A DNA stretch of 64,000 nucleotides from RGIG7450 sp045633565 (GCA_045633565.1 JAZQYO010000024.1:1-64000), one strand, 5' to 3'. Positions 42,798-51,125 are shown, counted from the first letter of the stretch. The notes: generated by a model not told the origin, from the letters alone. Numbers and translations are program-made.

Positions 42798-44053
42798 CAA
42801 AGGATATCTATAAAACAAGCCGCATTTGTTATATAATTGAAGAAACCACAGCATATCTCATCACCTTCCTTATAACAGGTGCATATCTTGCAAAGCTCAC
42901 GCTTTCGCTGGGATTTTCTGACAGTCTTACCGCACTGCTCGGCTCTTTTGTAAATTTGGGCTGTGTTTTTCAGTTGTTTGCAATCGCTATATTTAGGCGC
43001 GGTAGCGCAAAAAGAAAGCTGACAATTCTCTACACAATTAATGAATTACTTTTTGCACTTTTGTATTTAGTACCGTTTCTTAACATAAACTCATCTGTAA
43101 AAACGGCTCTGTTTATAGCTTTTCTGCTTGGCGGGTACTTTATTTTCAACACCGTATCCTCACCCAAAACAAATATGTTCATGGCTCTTATTCCAGACAA
43201 TCGCCGTGGCACATTCACCGCGTATAAGGAAGCAATCTCACTCGTGAGCGGTGTTGCATTCAGATTTTCTATGGGGCTTTTAATTGATTATTTTAATTCC
43301 AGAGGGAATATGATTGCAGCGTTTATTACCTGCGGTGTAACTATTGTGGCACTTATGATTATGCATACACTGTCGCTTATTTTCGCCAAAGAAAAAGACC
43401 TTGGGCAGGTTGACAGCGGCTCCGTACTTAATGGTATAAAGGAAGTCATTTTTGACAAAAGGATTGCACCTATACTCATTATCAGCATAATGTGGACCAC
43501 CTGCAACGCTATCTGCACACCATTTTTGGGTACATATCAGGTAAAAGAACTTGGCTTCAGCATGACATATGTAGCAGTTCTTTCGGCAATTAATGCCGGT
43601 GTGCGAATTATCGCATCAGTCTTCCTCGGTCGCTATGCCGATAAAAATTCCTTTGCAAAAATGCTTAAAATATGCTATGGACTGGTTGCGTTAAGCTTTG
43701 TTGCAATAACCTTTACCACCCCTGCCAACGGATATCTGACATATATGATTTATGAGATATTTATGGCAGCGGCTATGGGCGGAATAAACAGTGCAGAAAT
43801 AAACCTCATATTTGACTACGCAATTCCCGAAAAGAGGAAAAACGCTCTGTCTGTAAAATATGCTTTTTGTGGTGTGTGCGGATTTTTTGCAACTCTTGCG
43901 GTGACACCTCTTGTAAACTATATACAGCGTTCAGGTAACAGAATTTTCGGTGTTCCTATATACGCACAACAAATACTTTCACTTGTATCACTTACTCTAA
44001 GCATTGTTTTAATACTATTCATAGACAAAGTAGTTATCAGGAAGAACAAATAA
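42794..44053 (+). CDS. MFS transporter
   Basis: A 419-residue integral membrane protein with about 12 hydrophobic segments and a central loop, as in the major facilitator superfamily. The loop between TM2 and TM3 (RRGSAKRK) and the GRYADKNSFAKM segment in the second half are the expected basic turns. The GTG start lies in the stop of the lacI-type gene (GTGA), with AAAAAGGAG upstream. The operon of regulator plus transporter suggests uptake or efflux of a sugar or similar small molecule, but no enzyme gene accompanies it. A terminator follows. Confidence 0.87.
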   Translation: MTKDIYKTSRICYIIEETTAYLITFLITGAYLAKLTLSLGFSDSLTALLGSFVNLGCVFQLFAIAIFRRGSAKRKLTILYTINELLFALLYLVPFLNINSSVKTALFIAFLLGGYFIFNTVSSPKTNMFMALIPDNRRGTFTAYKEAISLVSGVAFRFSMGLLIDYFNSRGNMIAAFITCGVTIVALMIMHTLSLIFAKEKDLGQVDSGSVLNGIKEVIFDKRIAPILIISIMWTTCNAICTPFLGTYQVKELGFSMTYVAVLSAINAGVRIIASVFLGRYADKNSFAKMLKICYGLVALSFVAITFTTPANGYLTYMIYEIFMAAAMGGINSAEINLIFDYAIPEKRKNALSVKYAFCGVCGFFATLAVTPLVNYIQRSGNRIFGVPIYAQQILSLVSLTLSIVLILFIDKVVIRKNK

Positions 44054-44139
44054 AAATACTTCGATTATATTTTCTCAATGCATTAGGAGCAAAAAACAAT
44101 AATATGCTAACTCTACATACGGTCTGCCATACAAAAGCA

Positions 44140-44174
44140 AAAAAATCAACCGCTTTGAGCGGTTGATTTTTTTA
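44140..44174 (+). terminator. Bidirectional terminator between MFS and hydrolase genes
   Basis: AAAAAATCAACCGCT, TTG loop, AGCGGTTGATTTTTTT: a 15-bp stem with A and T tracts on both sides, between convergent genes. Confidence 0.93.
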
Positions 44175-45188
44175 TTATTTATCAAGTAAATTACGGGGGT
44201 TAATTTTTGTCATAAGTTCAATGTCGCCCGATGAAATTCCAAAATCTTCCATCATGGGAACAATATTGCTTATAATGTGGTCATATCCCCATCCGCCGTA
44301 ACGGTGAAGCATACCTTTAAGACAAATGTCATTTGAGAGAAGAATCTGTTTTGCATAGCCTTTATCGCAAAGCATTTTCAGGAATTTAACACGTTCTACG
44401 TCTGATGCAAATGAGCCGAGCAGGAAGTTGCTTCTTCTCTGGTCACAGTAGAATTCTTTACCAAAATCGTCAAACTCAACATTGGCACCTTTTTTAAGAA
44501 TTTCCATTATGTATTCTTCGCAAAGGCGTACATCAACGTGGTCTAAAACTATTTTCTCGGGCGCTGCACCCATGCTCATTGCAATTTCAAGTGCGTTAAG
44601 ACCCTCATTTGTCCACAGACTGCAGTGAACCTGCATACCTGCACCTGTTTCCTTCTGTGCTCTTGCCGCTGCACGAAGACTCTTTTTCTGGAAATCGTCC
44701 ATAACGTCGCCTGTTCCGATTTCACCTATAATTCCTGCTTTTACATCTGTGTCCCATATTCCGACAGTTAAATCCTTCATGATTTCTTCATAGAGTTCAT
44801 CTTCCGTCATTGCTATATCCTCAGGACTACCGCCTAAATATCTTCCGCAACCGCAAACCATTTTAACGCCTGTCTGCTCAGAAATATATTTATATCTTTC
44901 GGGGCGACGACCCTTTCCGCAGTTTAAGTCAACATACATGTCCCCGCCTGCTTCTTTGAACTTTTTAATTTCAAATATTGTGTCTTCCTCGTTATCCATA
45001 AATCCGTTATCAAGGATTGCATACGGATTAAGACGAATAAGACCGTGATTTTCAAGTGAAAGCGGCTCATAGTATGAAGGGTCTCCCGTAGGCTTTAAAA
45101 ATCTCCTCATATCAAAAATTACATGCTCGTGTGGAAGAATATGTCCTACTGTTTCCGCTTTAACATCGCCAAGTACCGTTGTAATCAT
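44175..45188 (-). CDS. Phosphotriesterase-family metal-dependent hydrolase
   Basis: A 337-residue TIM-barrel amidohydrolase of the PTE/Php branch. The LPHEHVIFD metal motif (HxH), the bridging acidic residue in GIIGEIGTGD (Glu where many relatives use a carboxylated Lys), VHCSL, LDHVDV and LLSNDI follow in order. Substrates of uncharacterised members include lactones and phosphorylated sugars, so the true reaction is unknown. The start at 45188 is preferred (GAAGGGA 8 nt upstream); an ATG three codons earlier lies too close to it. It is divergent from the AraC-type gene, which may control it. Confidence 0.88.
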   Translation of the reverse strand: MITTVLGDVKAETVGHILPHEHVIFDMRRFLKPTGDPSYYEPLSLENHGLIRLNPYAILDNGFMDNEEDTIFEIKKFKEAGGDMYVDLNCGKGRRPERYKYISEQTGVKMVCGCGRYLGGSPEDIAMTEDELYEEIMKDLTVGIWDTDVKAGIIGEIGTGDVMDDFQKKSLRAAARAQKETGAGMQVHCSLWTNEGLNALEIAMSMGAAPEKIVLDHVDVRLCEEYIMEILKKGANVEFDDFGKEFYCDQRRSNFLLGSFASDVERVKFLKMLCDKGYAKQILLSNDICLKGMLHRYGGWGYDHIISNIVPMMEDFGISSGDIELMTKINPRNLLDK

Positions 45189-45264
45189 TACTATCATCCC
45201 TTCTTTTTTTCTTCATAATAACACACGGCCCTATTAAATTAAATTGCATTTTGTATTTTTGAGC

Positions 45265-45294
45265 TTGCATTTTTTCTTTTAAATATGTTATAAT
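45265..45294 (+). promoter_or_regulatory. Promoter of the AraC-type regulator
   Basis: TTGCAT (45265-45270), 18-nt spacer, TATAAT (45289-45294), 16 bp before the start codon. A shared control region with the divergent hydrolase gene (45189-45310) is likely. Confidence 0.6.
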
Positions 45295-45310
45295 GTATTC
45301 GGTGATTAAT

Positions 45311-46159
45311 ATGAATATTATATCTGTCTCAGAAAACAATCCCTGTTTTTATGTCAAAAGATTTGATGAAATAAAAAAGGACAGTGCATTTTACTGTCAC
45401 GATACTTTTTTAATATGCTACTGTCAACGTGGTAATTTTACACATTATCTTGAAAAATCGTCTGCAACACTTTATCACGGGGATATACTTATTCTCCCGC
45501 CCAACACTCTGCATAAGTTTCAGATAAACACTCCTCAGACAGTGATTTACACCATGAGTTTTCCTTACGATTATATCACTTCAGCTTGCTCGGAAAACAG
45601 TTTTATTAAGTCTCTTGAGAGTGGTGACAATATACACGCAAAGCTGGTGCTTCCTCCTGAGGAAATTGTTTTGTTTGAATGTCTTTTAGACCGCATTGCA
45701 GATGAATGGGAATTCCGTAATCCGTGTTATGAGGAAATTATCAAACATGCTTTATCGGTCATTATAACAATTCTGTCAAGGGTTTGCAGATTAAACTCCC
45801 GTGATACTCTGTCGCAGACCTATCAGAAAGGTCAGCTTTTAAAGCATTGCGTTTCCTATATAGATGCACACTGCACAAAAGATATTTCACTGGATGAGAT
45901 AACCCGTATGTCAAGTATGTCCAGGGCTGTTTTCTGCTCTCTTTTCAAAAAAGAAACGGGCCTGTCTTTTAAAGCATACCTCAACAGAAAACGCATTCAA
46001 AAGGCGATGGCACTTATAAAAAGCGGAGAAAAAATTACAACTGTGGCAACCCTCTGTGGATATCGCGAGTTCAGCACTTTTTACCGCAACTTTATAAAAT
46101 ACACATCAACCACCCCTGTTAAGTATCAGAATATATCAAACAAAAAAAACCTTGTCTGA
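45311..46159 (+). CDS. AraC family transcriptional regulator
   Basis: A 282-residue regulator with an N-terminal cupin sensor (about 20-100: YCQRGNFTHYLE, YHGDILILPPNTLHKF) and a C-terminal double HTH (about 185-275: DISLDEITRMSSMSRAVFCSLFKKETGLSF and ITTVATLCGYREFSTFYRNF, cited as the two recognition regions). Proteins of this layout usually activate sugar-use genes. The start at 45311 follows CGGTGATTA; an earlier in-frame ATG at 45293 lies inside the -10. It is divergent from the phosphotriesterase-like gene and convergent with the ABC exporter. Confidence 0.9.
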   Translation: MNIISVSENNPCFYVKRFDEIKKDSAFYCHDTFLICYCQRGNFTHYLEKSSATLYHGDILILPPNTLHKFQINTPQTVIYTMSFPYDYITSACSENSFIKSLESGDNIHAKLVLPPEEIVLFECLLDRIADEWEFRNPCYEEIIKHALSVIITILSRVCRLNSRDTLSQTYQKGQLLKHCVSYIDAHCTKDISLDEITRMSSMSRAVFCSLFKKETGLSFKAYLNRKRIQKAMALIKSGEKITTVATLCGYREFSTFYRNFIKYTSTTPVKYQNISNKKNLV

Positions 46160-46173
46160 GACAAGGTTTTTTT
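46142..46173 (+). terminator. Bidirectional terminator between AraC and ABC genes
   Basis: AAAACCTTGTC, TGA loop, GACAAGGTTTT with A tract left and T tract right, between convergent genes. Confidence 0.92.
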
Positions 46174-47952
46174 CTAACTCTGTAATTGTTTAAGCTCATA
46201 AAATTCGCCTTTTTTTGCCATTAGCTCATCGTACGTTCCTATTTCCGTTATTCTGCCGCCGTTTACAACTGCAATGCGGTCCGCATTTTTAATGGTTGAC
46301 AGTCTGTGAGCAACAAGGAAAGTAGTACATTTTTTCATCATATTGTCCACTGCTTTCTGAACCTTTTTTTCAGAAGCAGAGTCAAGTGCAGAGGTTGCTT
46401 CGTCAAAAATGATAATTTTCGGGTTTCTTAAAATCGCTCTTGCTATAGATATTCTCTGACGCTGACCACCCGACAATTTGCCGCCGTGTTCCCCAAGCTG
46501 GGTGTGCATTCCCATTGGTAAATTTTCCACAAGCTCGTCAAGTCCGACCGCTTTTAAAACCTCTCCCACCTGCTCGTCACTGACATTGTCAAGCCCGTAG
46601 GTAATATTGTCCTTAACAGTTCCCGAAAATAAAATTGTATTCTGAGGAACAACTGCAATCTGACTTCTGTATTCGGTCATATCAAGATTTATCATATTCA
46701 CTCTGTCAATAAGAATCTGACCCTCTTGCGGTCTGTCAAAGCCTATCATCAGATTTAAAATAGTAGATTTGCCTGCGCCCGAACCACCGACAAAAGCTAT
46801 ACTTTCCCCGGGTGCAACTTCTATATTAAAATTATTTAATATCCATCTGTCACCATCTGCATATTTATACCGGACATCACGGAAGCTTACTCCGCCTTTC
46901 ATATCCTTTAGCGGAATAATTGCATTGTCCGTTTCGATATTTTCTTCGTTTAAAATTTCGCTGATTGAGTTGATTGATTCGGCACCCTTGGTAAGCTGAG
47001 GATAAAGATTTAAAAGGGTGTTAACCGCCGTTACAATTTGTCCGAAATATGTCTGATAAAGCACCACTTCACCAACTGAAATTTTTCCATTATAAGCCAT
47101 AATTCCTGTAAATGTCAGGCAGGCAAGTCTGGAAAGCTCCATTAAAACCCAACTGCTCGCCAAAAAGAAATTGTTTGTCTTGTCAAGATTATACCCGGTG
47201 TCCATAACATTGCCCAAACGGCGGTCCATGTGATTAACTTCCCGTCTTTGAAGTCCATGTGCCCGGGTTACCGGTATAAGCTCAAGCATTTCTGAAACAT
47301 CAGACTGTGTTTCTTCCATCTCTGTCCTGAATTTCGAGTTTCTCCTTTTTACACCGCTGCCAAGAACTCTGAGTAGCAAAATCTCCATAGGTATTATTAA
47401 AATGAAAAACACCATAACCACAGGGCTGTTTCTTAACGTCATTGTTATCGTAACTGCAAGGGTTGCGGTAATCCCGAAAAGATTCCTAAAAAGTGCCGCA
47501 AGCATTGTTTCGACATTCTCGCAGTCACGCATGATTTTGGACTGCAGCTTGCCCGAGCTGATATTTTTATGAAACATTATGGAAAGCTGCTGCAGTTTTT
47601 CAACAATGCTTCTTCTCAGGCTGTACTCAATATTTCTTGTAAGTCTGTCATACACTTTGGAAACTGCAAATGTTGAAAAAGAGTTCTGCGCTATACATAC
47701 AAAAGCTATGGTTGCACAAAGCAGAATATATGAAAGCGTTCTATTCTTATATGTAACAGCATTAATAATTTCGGTAGTCACAATCGGGATAACCCATACA
47801 GGAAGATTCTGGGCAATGAGAAAGAATGCACTTTTTACAAGTGTCCATCCCTCTCCCTTGTAAAAACCAAGCATTATTTTAAATGGATGTCCTTTGTTTT
47901 CGGTAAAGTTTTTCACACAATCATTAGCCATTTTGTTGCTTCGTTTTATCAT
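46174..47952 (-). CDS. ABC exporter half-transporter (fused membrane and ATPase domains)
   Basis: A 592-residue ABC protein with six predicted transmembrane segments in the first 320 residues and a C-terminal ATPase. Walker A GGSGAGKST, the signature LSGGQRQRISIARA, Walker B IIIFDEATSALD and the H-loop VAHRLST are all intact. It probably works as a homodimer, because no partner half-transporter is adjacent. Such proteins export lipids, peptides or drugs; the substrate is unknown. GGAGGG lies 9 nt before the ATG at 47952. Confidence 0.92.
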   Translation of the reverse strand: MIKRSNKMANDCVKNFTENKGHPFKIMLGFYKGEGWTLVKSAFFLIAQNLPVWVIPIVTTEIINAVTYKNRTLSYILLCATIAFVCIAQNSFSTFAVSKVYDRLTRNIEYSLRRSIVEKLQQLSIMFHKNISSGKLQSKIMRDCENVETMLAALFRNLFGITATLAVTITMTLRNSPVVMVFFILIIPMEILLLRVLGSGVKRRNSKFRTEMEETQSDVSEMLELIPVTRAHGLQRREVNHMDRRLGNVMDTGYNLDKTNNFFLASSWVLMELSRLACLTFTGIMAYNGKISVGEVVLYQTYFGQIVTAVNTLLNLYPQLTKGAESINSISEILNEENIETDNAIIPLKDMKGGVSFRDVRYKYADGDRWILNNFNIEVAPGESIAFVGGSGAGKSTILNLMIGFDRPQEGQILIDRVNMINLDMTEYRSQIAVVPQNTILFSGTVKDNITYGLDNVSDEQVGEVLKAVGLDELVENLPMGMHTQLGEHGGKLSGGQRQRISIARAILRNPKIIIFDEATSALDSASEKKVQKAVDNMMKKCTTFLVAHRLSTIKNADRIAVVNGGRITEIGTYDELMAKKGEFYELKQLQS

Positions 47953-48039
47953 AACAACACACCCTCCACATCAGAAAAATTTCCTTGTGTAACACCCATT
48001 ATAACCAATTAAACCAATTTGTCAAGATATATTTTAAAA

Positions 48040-48068
48040 AAATAAAAAGACTTGTCAAAACAAGTCTT
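48040..48068 (-). terminator. Leftward terminator at the edge of the hairpin array
   Basis: AAGACTTGT, CAAA loop, ACAAGTCTT (48047-48068). On the minus strand it is followed by a T-rich run (TTTTTATTTTTTT). No gene directly upstream explains it, so it may end a transcript passing through the hairpin array from the tRNA side. Confidence 0.65.
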
Positions 48069-48090
48069 GGCTACATAACAAATGCAAAGT

Positions 48091-48281
48091 ATTTTAGTGA
48101 AATATCTCACTCCGTTCGATATGAAATAATTTACTCTGTAAATTGTGAAATAGAAACCTTAAGGTTTCTGTGAAATAAAATAAATCCTTTATCACACGCC
48201 GCAAGGCGTATTTCATATTGCGAAGCAATATTTCATACACGAAGTGTATTTCACAAATCCTGAAAGGATTTATTTCATTGA
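48091..48281. repeat. Array of short hairpins separated by TTTCAT-like linkers
   Basis: At least five small palindromes with 3- to 4-nt GNAAG-type loops follow each other, spaced by (A)TTTCA(T/C): AAACC TTA-centred AAGGTTT, ACGCCGCAAGGCGT, ATTGCGAAGCAAT, ACACGAAGTGT and AATCCTGAAAGGATT. The outer AAATCC/GGATTT arms near 48183 and 48265 can pair around the inner ones. The hairpins do not share a sequence, only geometry and linker. Similar arrays occur between genes in gut Clostridia. There is no coding sequence here and no CRISPR-like identical repeat. Confidence 0.7.
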
Positions 48282-48293
48282 AAAAACGACTTG

Positions 48294-48333
48294 TCAAAAG
48301 ATGTGCTTTCTTCTTTGGCTGCCGGACTAGGAT
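48294..48333 (-). repeat. Duplicate of the tRNA-Gln 3' end and its downstream region
   Basis: These 40 bp are identical to 48472-48511, which holds the last 18 bases of tRNA-Gln (including CCA) and half of its terminator hairpin. Left of the duplicate, AACGACTTGTCAAAA resembles the left half of the terminator at 48047, so the junction joins two terminators at their loops. The repeat lies 178 bp from the real gene. Confidence 0.8.
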
Positions 48334-48386
48334 ACCTCCGCTACGCGTCATGCATCCTCGCGGTAAACCGCTCGGACTTCGAAACT

Positions 48387-48413
48387 AAAAACAGTCCACA
48401 GGACTGTTTTTTT
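48387..48413 (+). terminator. Terminator-like hairpin in the tRNA-flanking repeat region
   Basis: AAAAACAGTCC, ACA loop, GGACTGTTTTTTT: an 11-bp perfect stem with A and T tracts, usable in both directions. No gene reads directly into it, so it may be a relic. Confidence 0.6.
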
Positions 48414-48427
48414 AACGTTTCTCACCC

Positions 48428-48459
48428 TCTCAGGGTTCGAATCCTGCCCGCACCCACAA
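48428..48459 (+). pseudogene. tRNA 3'-end-like remnant
   Basis: CAGGGTTCGAATCCTG followed by CCCGCACCCACA looks like the T arm and acceptor 3' strand of a plus-strand tRNA, but the T stem is one pair short and no 5' half is present. I read it as a decayed fragment. Confidence 0.4.
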
Positions 48460-48460
48460 C

Positions 48461-48487
48461 AAAAAAGCACATCAAAAGATGTGCTTT
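48461..48487 (-). terminator. tRNA operon terminator
   Basis: AAGCACATC, AAAA loop, GATGTGCTT (48466-48487), followed on the minus strand by six T, directly downstream of tRNA-Gln. Confidence 0.85.
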
Positions 48488-48493
48488 CTTCTT

Positions 48494-48567
48494 TGGCTGC
48501 CGGACTAGGATTCGAACCCAGACAAACAGAGTCAGAGTCTGTCGTGCTACCCTTACACAATCCGGCA
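48494..48567 (-). tRNA. tRNA-Gln (CTG anticodon)
   Basis: The reverse complement folds as a full cloverleaf of 74 nt with encoded CCA: acceptor TGCCGGA/TCCGGCA, anticodon stem ACAGA/TCTGT with loop CTCTGAC (anticodon CTG, reading CAG), T arm CTGGG-TTCGAAT-CCTAG. It is 6 nt downstream of tRNA-Ser in one transcript. Its last 18 bases are duplicated at 48316-48333. Confidence 0.95.
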
Positions 48568-48573
48568 ATATAT

Positions 48574-48665
48574 TGGAGGAGAGGAAGGGATTCGAACCCT
48601 CGATACGCTATTAACGTATACAGCATTTCCAATGCTGCGCCTTCAACCAACTCAACCACCTCTCC
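48574..48665 (-). tRNA. tRNA-Ser (GGA anticodon)
   Basis: A 92-nt class II tRNA with encoded CCA: acceptor GGAGAGG/CCTCTCC, anticodon stem CAGCA/TGCTG with loop TTGGAAA (anticodon GGA, reading TCC and TCT), a long variable arm ATACG/CGTAT, and T arm GAGGG-TTCGAAT-CCCTT. The discriminator base is T on the gene strand, whereas serine tRNAs usually have G, which is worth noting. Confidence 0.95.
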
Positions 48666-48700
48666 ATGAAAAGCTGAGTCATAAGCTGACAACAAAAGAT

Positions 48701-48729
48701 ATTATACCATGATTCTTCCCATTTGTCAA
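48701..48729 (-). promoter_or_regulatory. tRNA operon promoter
   Basis: Read leftwards, TTGACA (48724-48729), 17-nt spacer, TATAAT (48701-48706): a perfect consensus promoter 35 bp upstream of tRNA-Ser. Confidence 0.88.
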
Positions 48730-48784
48730 TAATGAAATACATATTTTTTTAAAATTAATTTTTTGAAATTTTTAAAAATAAATC

Positions 48785-48813
48785 TTGCATTTTTTATTAA
48801 CTTAGTGTATAAT
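48785..48813 (+). promoter_or_regulatory. Promoter of the aminotransferase gene
   Basis: TTGCAT (48785-48790), 17-nt spacer, TATAAT (48808-48813), giving a leader of about 105 nt. No riboswitch or T-box signature is seen in it. Confidence 0.7.
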
Positions 48814-48926
48814 ATATATCGTATGATTTATAATGGAATGATATGTTGTGAAAGTCTGCATATTCAGATAGAAAATTATTTAGTCAGTTTAATCCCGTGC
48901 AGACAAAGAAAGGTTTGGACTTAAAA

Positions 48927-50126
48927 ATGTATATTTCAGAAAAAGCAAAAAGGGTGAAACCATCCTCCACTCTTGCTATCACTTCAAAATTCAAGGCAAT
49001 GAAAGCCGAAGGTATTGACGCAGTAGGTTTCGGTGCCGGCGAGCCGGATTTTGATACTCCGGAAGAAATTAAAAACGCCTGCAAAGACGCTTTAACCCGC
49101 GGGGTTACCAAATACACTCCCGCTTCCGGTACTGCCGAACTTAAAATGGCAATATGCAGAAAGCTTCTTCGTGATAATGGGCTGAATTATCAGCCGGCAG
49201 ATATTGTTATTTCCAACGGCGCAAAGCATTCTCTTACCAATATATTTATGGCAATCTGCAATCCGGGAGATGAAGTTATTATTCCTGCTCCCTTTTGGGT
49301 AAGTTACCCGGAAATGGTTGCAATGGCAGATGGCAAAAGCATTATTTTAAATACAACAGAGGAAAATGAATTTAAAATTTCAGCTGCGGATTTTGAAGCA
49401 GCAATCACTCCTAAAACCCGTGCAATTATTATAAACAGCCCTTCCAACCCAACAGGTTCGGTTTATACAGAGGAAGAATTGCAAAAAATTGCAGATGTTG
49501 CTGTTAAACATGATATTTATGTTATTTCCGATGAGGTTTATGAGCATCTGATTTACGACGATGCAAATCACGTGAGCATTGCCTCTTTGGGCGAGGATAT
49601 TAAAAAACTTACAATTGTCGTAAACGCAATGTCTAAAACTTATGCTATGACAGGCTGGAGAATTGGTTATACCGCATGTGAAAAAGAGCTTGCAACAGCA
49701 ATGGCTAACATTCAGTCACACGCTACGTCAAACCCCAACTCTTTTGCTCAGGCGGCATCCTGCGTGGCTTTGGACGGCTCTCTCGACTGTGTTAAAATGA
49801 TGAAGGCAGAGTTTAAAAAACGCAGAGATTATATGTATAAAAGAATCAATGAGATAGCCGGTGTTTCCTGCATTATGCCAAAAGGCGCCTTCTATATGAT
49901 GATGAATATTGAGCAGATTATCGGTCATACCATGTACGGCAAAATGATAAATGGCAGTGACGACTTTGCTGACCTTTTCCTTGAAAAAGCGCTCGTTGCA
50001 GTTGTTCCCTGTAGTGGTTTTGGTGCCGATAGCTATTTGAGATGGTCCTATGCAACATCTATGGAATCCATAGAAAAAGGCTTGGACAGACTTGAAAAGT
50101 TTATAAGAGACGGGCTGGATAAGTAA
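48927..50126 (+). CDS. Class I pyridoxal-phosphate aminotransferase (aspartate type)
   Basis: A 399-residue fold-type I aminotransferase of the AspC/AspB subgroup Ib. The VGFGAGEPDFDTPEEI opening, NSPSNPTGSVY, ISDEVYEHLIYD and the PLP-lysine motif SKTYAMTGWRIGY are intact, with the substrate-binding Arg in YLRWSYA. The likely reaction is aspartate plus 2-oxoglutarate to oxaloacetate and glutamate, but other amino acids are possible. The start at 48927 follows AAAGGTTTGG; the longer version has no ribosome site. A hairpin (50159-50190) follows. Confidence 0.92.
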   Translation: MYISEKAKRVKPSSTLAITSKFKAMKAEGIDAVGFGAGEPDFDTPEEIKNACKDALTRGVTKYTPASGTAELKMAICRKLLRDNGLNYQPADIVISNGAKHSLTNIFMAICNPGDEVIIPAPFWVSYPEMVAMADGKSIILNTTEENEFKISAADFEAAITPKTRAIIINSPSNPTGSVYTEEELQKIADVAVKHDIYVISDEVYEHLIYDDANHVSIASLGEDIKKLTIVVNAMSKTYAMTGWRIGYTACEKELATAMANIQSHATSNPNSFAQAASCVALDGSLDCVKMMKAEFKKRRDYMYKRINEIAGVSCIMPKGAFYMMMNIEQIIGHTMYGKMINGSDDFADLFLEKALVAVVPCSGFGADSYLRWSYATSMESIEKGLDRLEKFIRDGLDK

Positions 50127-50158
50127 AATCCGTCCTGTTTCGGAGATAAATTATCCAA

Positions 50159-50190
50159 TTTGCAAGAAAACGTTTTTCATCTTGCAAATG
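50159..50190 (+). terminator. Inverted repeat after the aminotransferase gene
   Basis: ATTTGCAAGA pairs with TCTTGCAAAT across a 12-nt loop, 33 nt after the stop. The downstream side is not a clean T run, so it may be a weak terminator or a stabilising hairpin. Confidence 0.45.
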
Positions 50191-50272
50191 CACAAATTTT
50201 GTTGCTTAAAATATTATTATAAAAAAGTCAGCAGTTATAGCTGCAAATAAATTACAAAGGCAGGAATTGAAA

Positions 50273-51043
50273 ATGGCAAATTTTGATTTTTTTAAACTTC
50301 CCTTTTTTAGTAGACCCTATAACGTAGCCACCACTATAAACAAAAAGTTTTTGAAAAACGTTTCAATACTGGTCCTTGCGCTTTTATCGGCATGTTTTTC
50401 ACTTCTTTGTGTGGCATTTATATTTTTTGCAGGACTTAACAAGTTTGTAGCTCAGATTTTAATTGAGCATCCGGACATACGCAATCTTTTCATATCGATT
50501 ATTCACACATTTGCATCACTTTTCGGAATACTTTACGCTTCATTTTATATTGACAAGAAAAGATATGATGGTAAGATTGTTTCACCCGCAATTTTCACGG
50601 TACTTATTTTCACCATAAATCTGTTCCTTGCGTGGAGATGTTATTTTTTAAACGACCTTGACATTTTGGTCTACATAGTTTCAACTGACGGTATAATGCT
50701 TTCCATCTTTTTACTGTTTTTGGCAATTCTTCAGTATGATGTTGTAAGCAAAAAAACGTCTCACAGACACATGTCCAGCTCAACAATAAGGGTACTTTCT
50801 ATTATATCCGCAGCATTGTTTGCGTTTTCACTTTTTACATATTACGACTATTTCTCAAGTTTTCTCACAATTATCGCACATACCTCTCTCAGTACTTTCC
50901 AGACAGACGCACTTGTGCTCTTCTTGTTTATGCTTTCAGAAATTGTTCTTATAATAACAATTGTACTGATGTTCACACTTGAGAGAAGACTTAATATTAT
51001 GCTTAAAGATTTCACAGAAAGAGTGAGAAACAGAAAACATTAA
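50273..51043 (+). CDS. Integral membrane protein of unknown function
   Basis: A 256-residue protein with about six transmembrane segments (roughly 26-50, 70-92, 102-122, 128-150, 172-195 and 215-240) and short basic ends (N-terminal INKKFLKN, C-terminal ERVRNRKH). No family motif is apparent to me. GGCAGGAAT lies about 6 nt before the ATG chosen here; another ATG two codons upstream is less well placed. It stands alone, with a terminator after it, and no adjacent gene suggests its role. Confidence 0.82.
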   Translation: MANFDFFKLPFFSRPYNVATTINKKFLKNVSILVLALLSACFSLLCVAFIFFAGLNKFVAQILIEHPDIRNLFISIIHTFASLFGILYASFYIDKKRYDGKIVSPAIFTVLIFTINLFLAWRCYFLNDLDILVYIVSTDGIMLSIFLLFLAILQYDVVSKKTSHRHMSSSTIRVLSIISAALFAFSLFTYYDYFSSFLTIIAHTSLSTFQTDALVLFLFMLSEIVLIITIVLMFTLERRLNIMLKDFTERVRNRKH

Positions 51044-51050
51044 AAATCCT

Positions 51051-51077
51051 AAAGCTCCGTTTAGACGGAGCTTTTTT
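51051..51077 (+). terminator. Terminator after the membrane protein gene
   Basis: AAAGCTCCGT, TTAG loop, ACGGAGCTTTTTT: a 10-bp stem with a T run. Confidence 0.9.
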
Positions 51078-51125
51078 ATTGATTAGACCATTTCTGAAAA
51101 GCGAATGAAAAAACCGTGAAAATTG

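Noticed and set aside
44175..46159. Prophage or integrative element in the accessory stretch
   Set aside because: The regulators, transporter and hydrolases are ordinary metabolic genes. No integrase, terminase, relaxase or transposase occurs in the window.
48091..48281. CRISPR array
   Set aside because: The units are short palindromes of differing sequence with a 6- to 8-bp shared linker. There are no 28- to 37-bp identical repeats, no regular spacers and no cas genes.
48291..48695. Short reading frames across the tRNA region on both strands
   Set aside because: They read through tRNA genes and their flanks, and the translation contains the typical tRNA-derived 'FEPSIRY' and 'RDSNPRY' type strings. 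Not coding.
48691..48926. T-box or amino-acid riboswitch before the aminotransferase
   Set aside because: The leader is only about 105 nt and lacks the T-box AGGGTGG-like sequence and a terminator.
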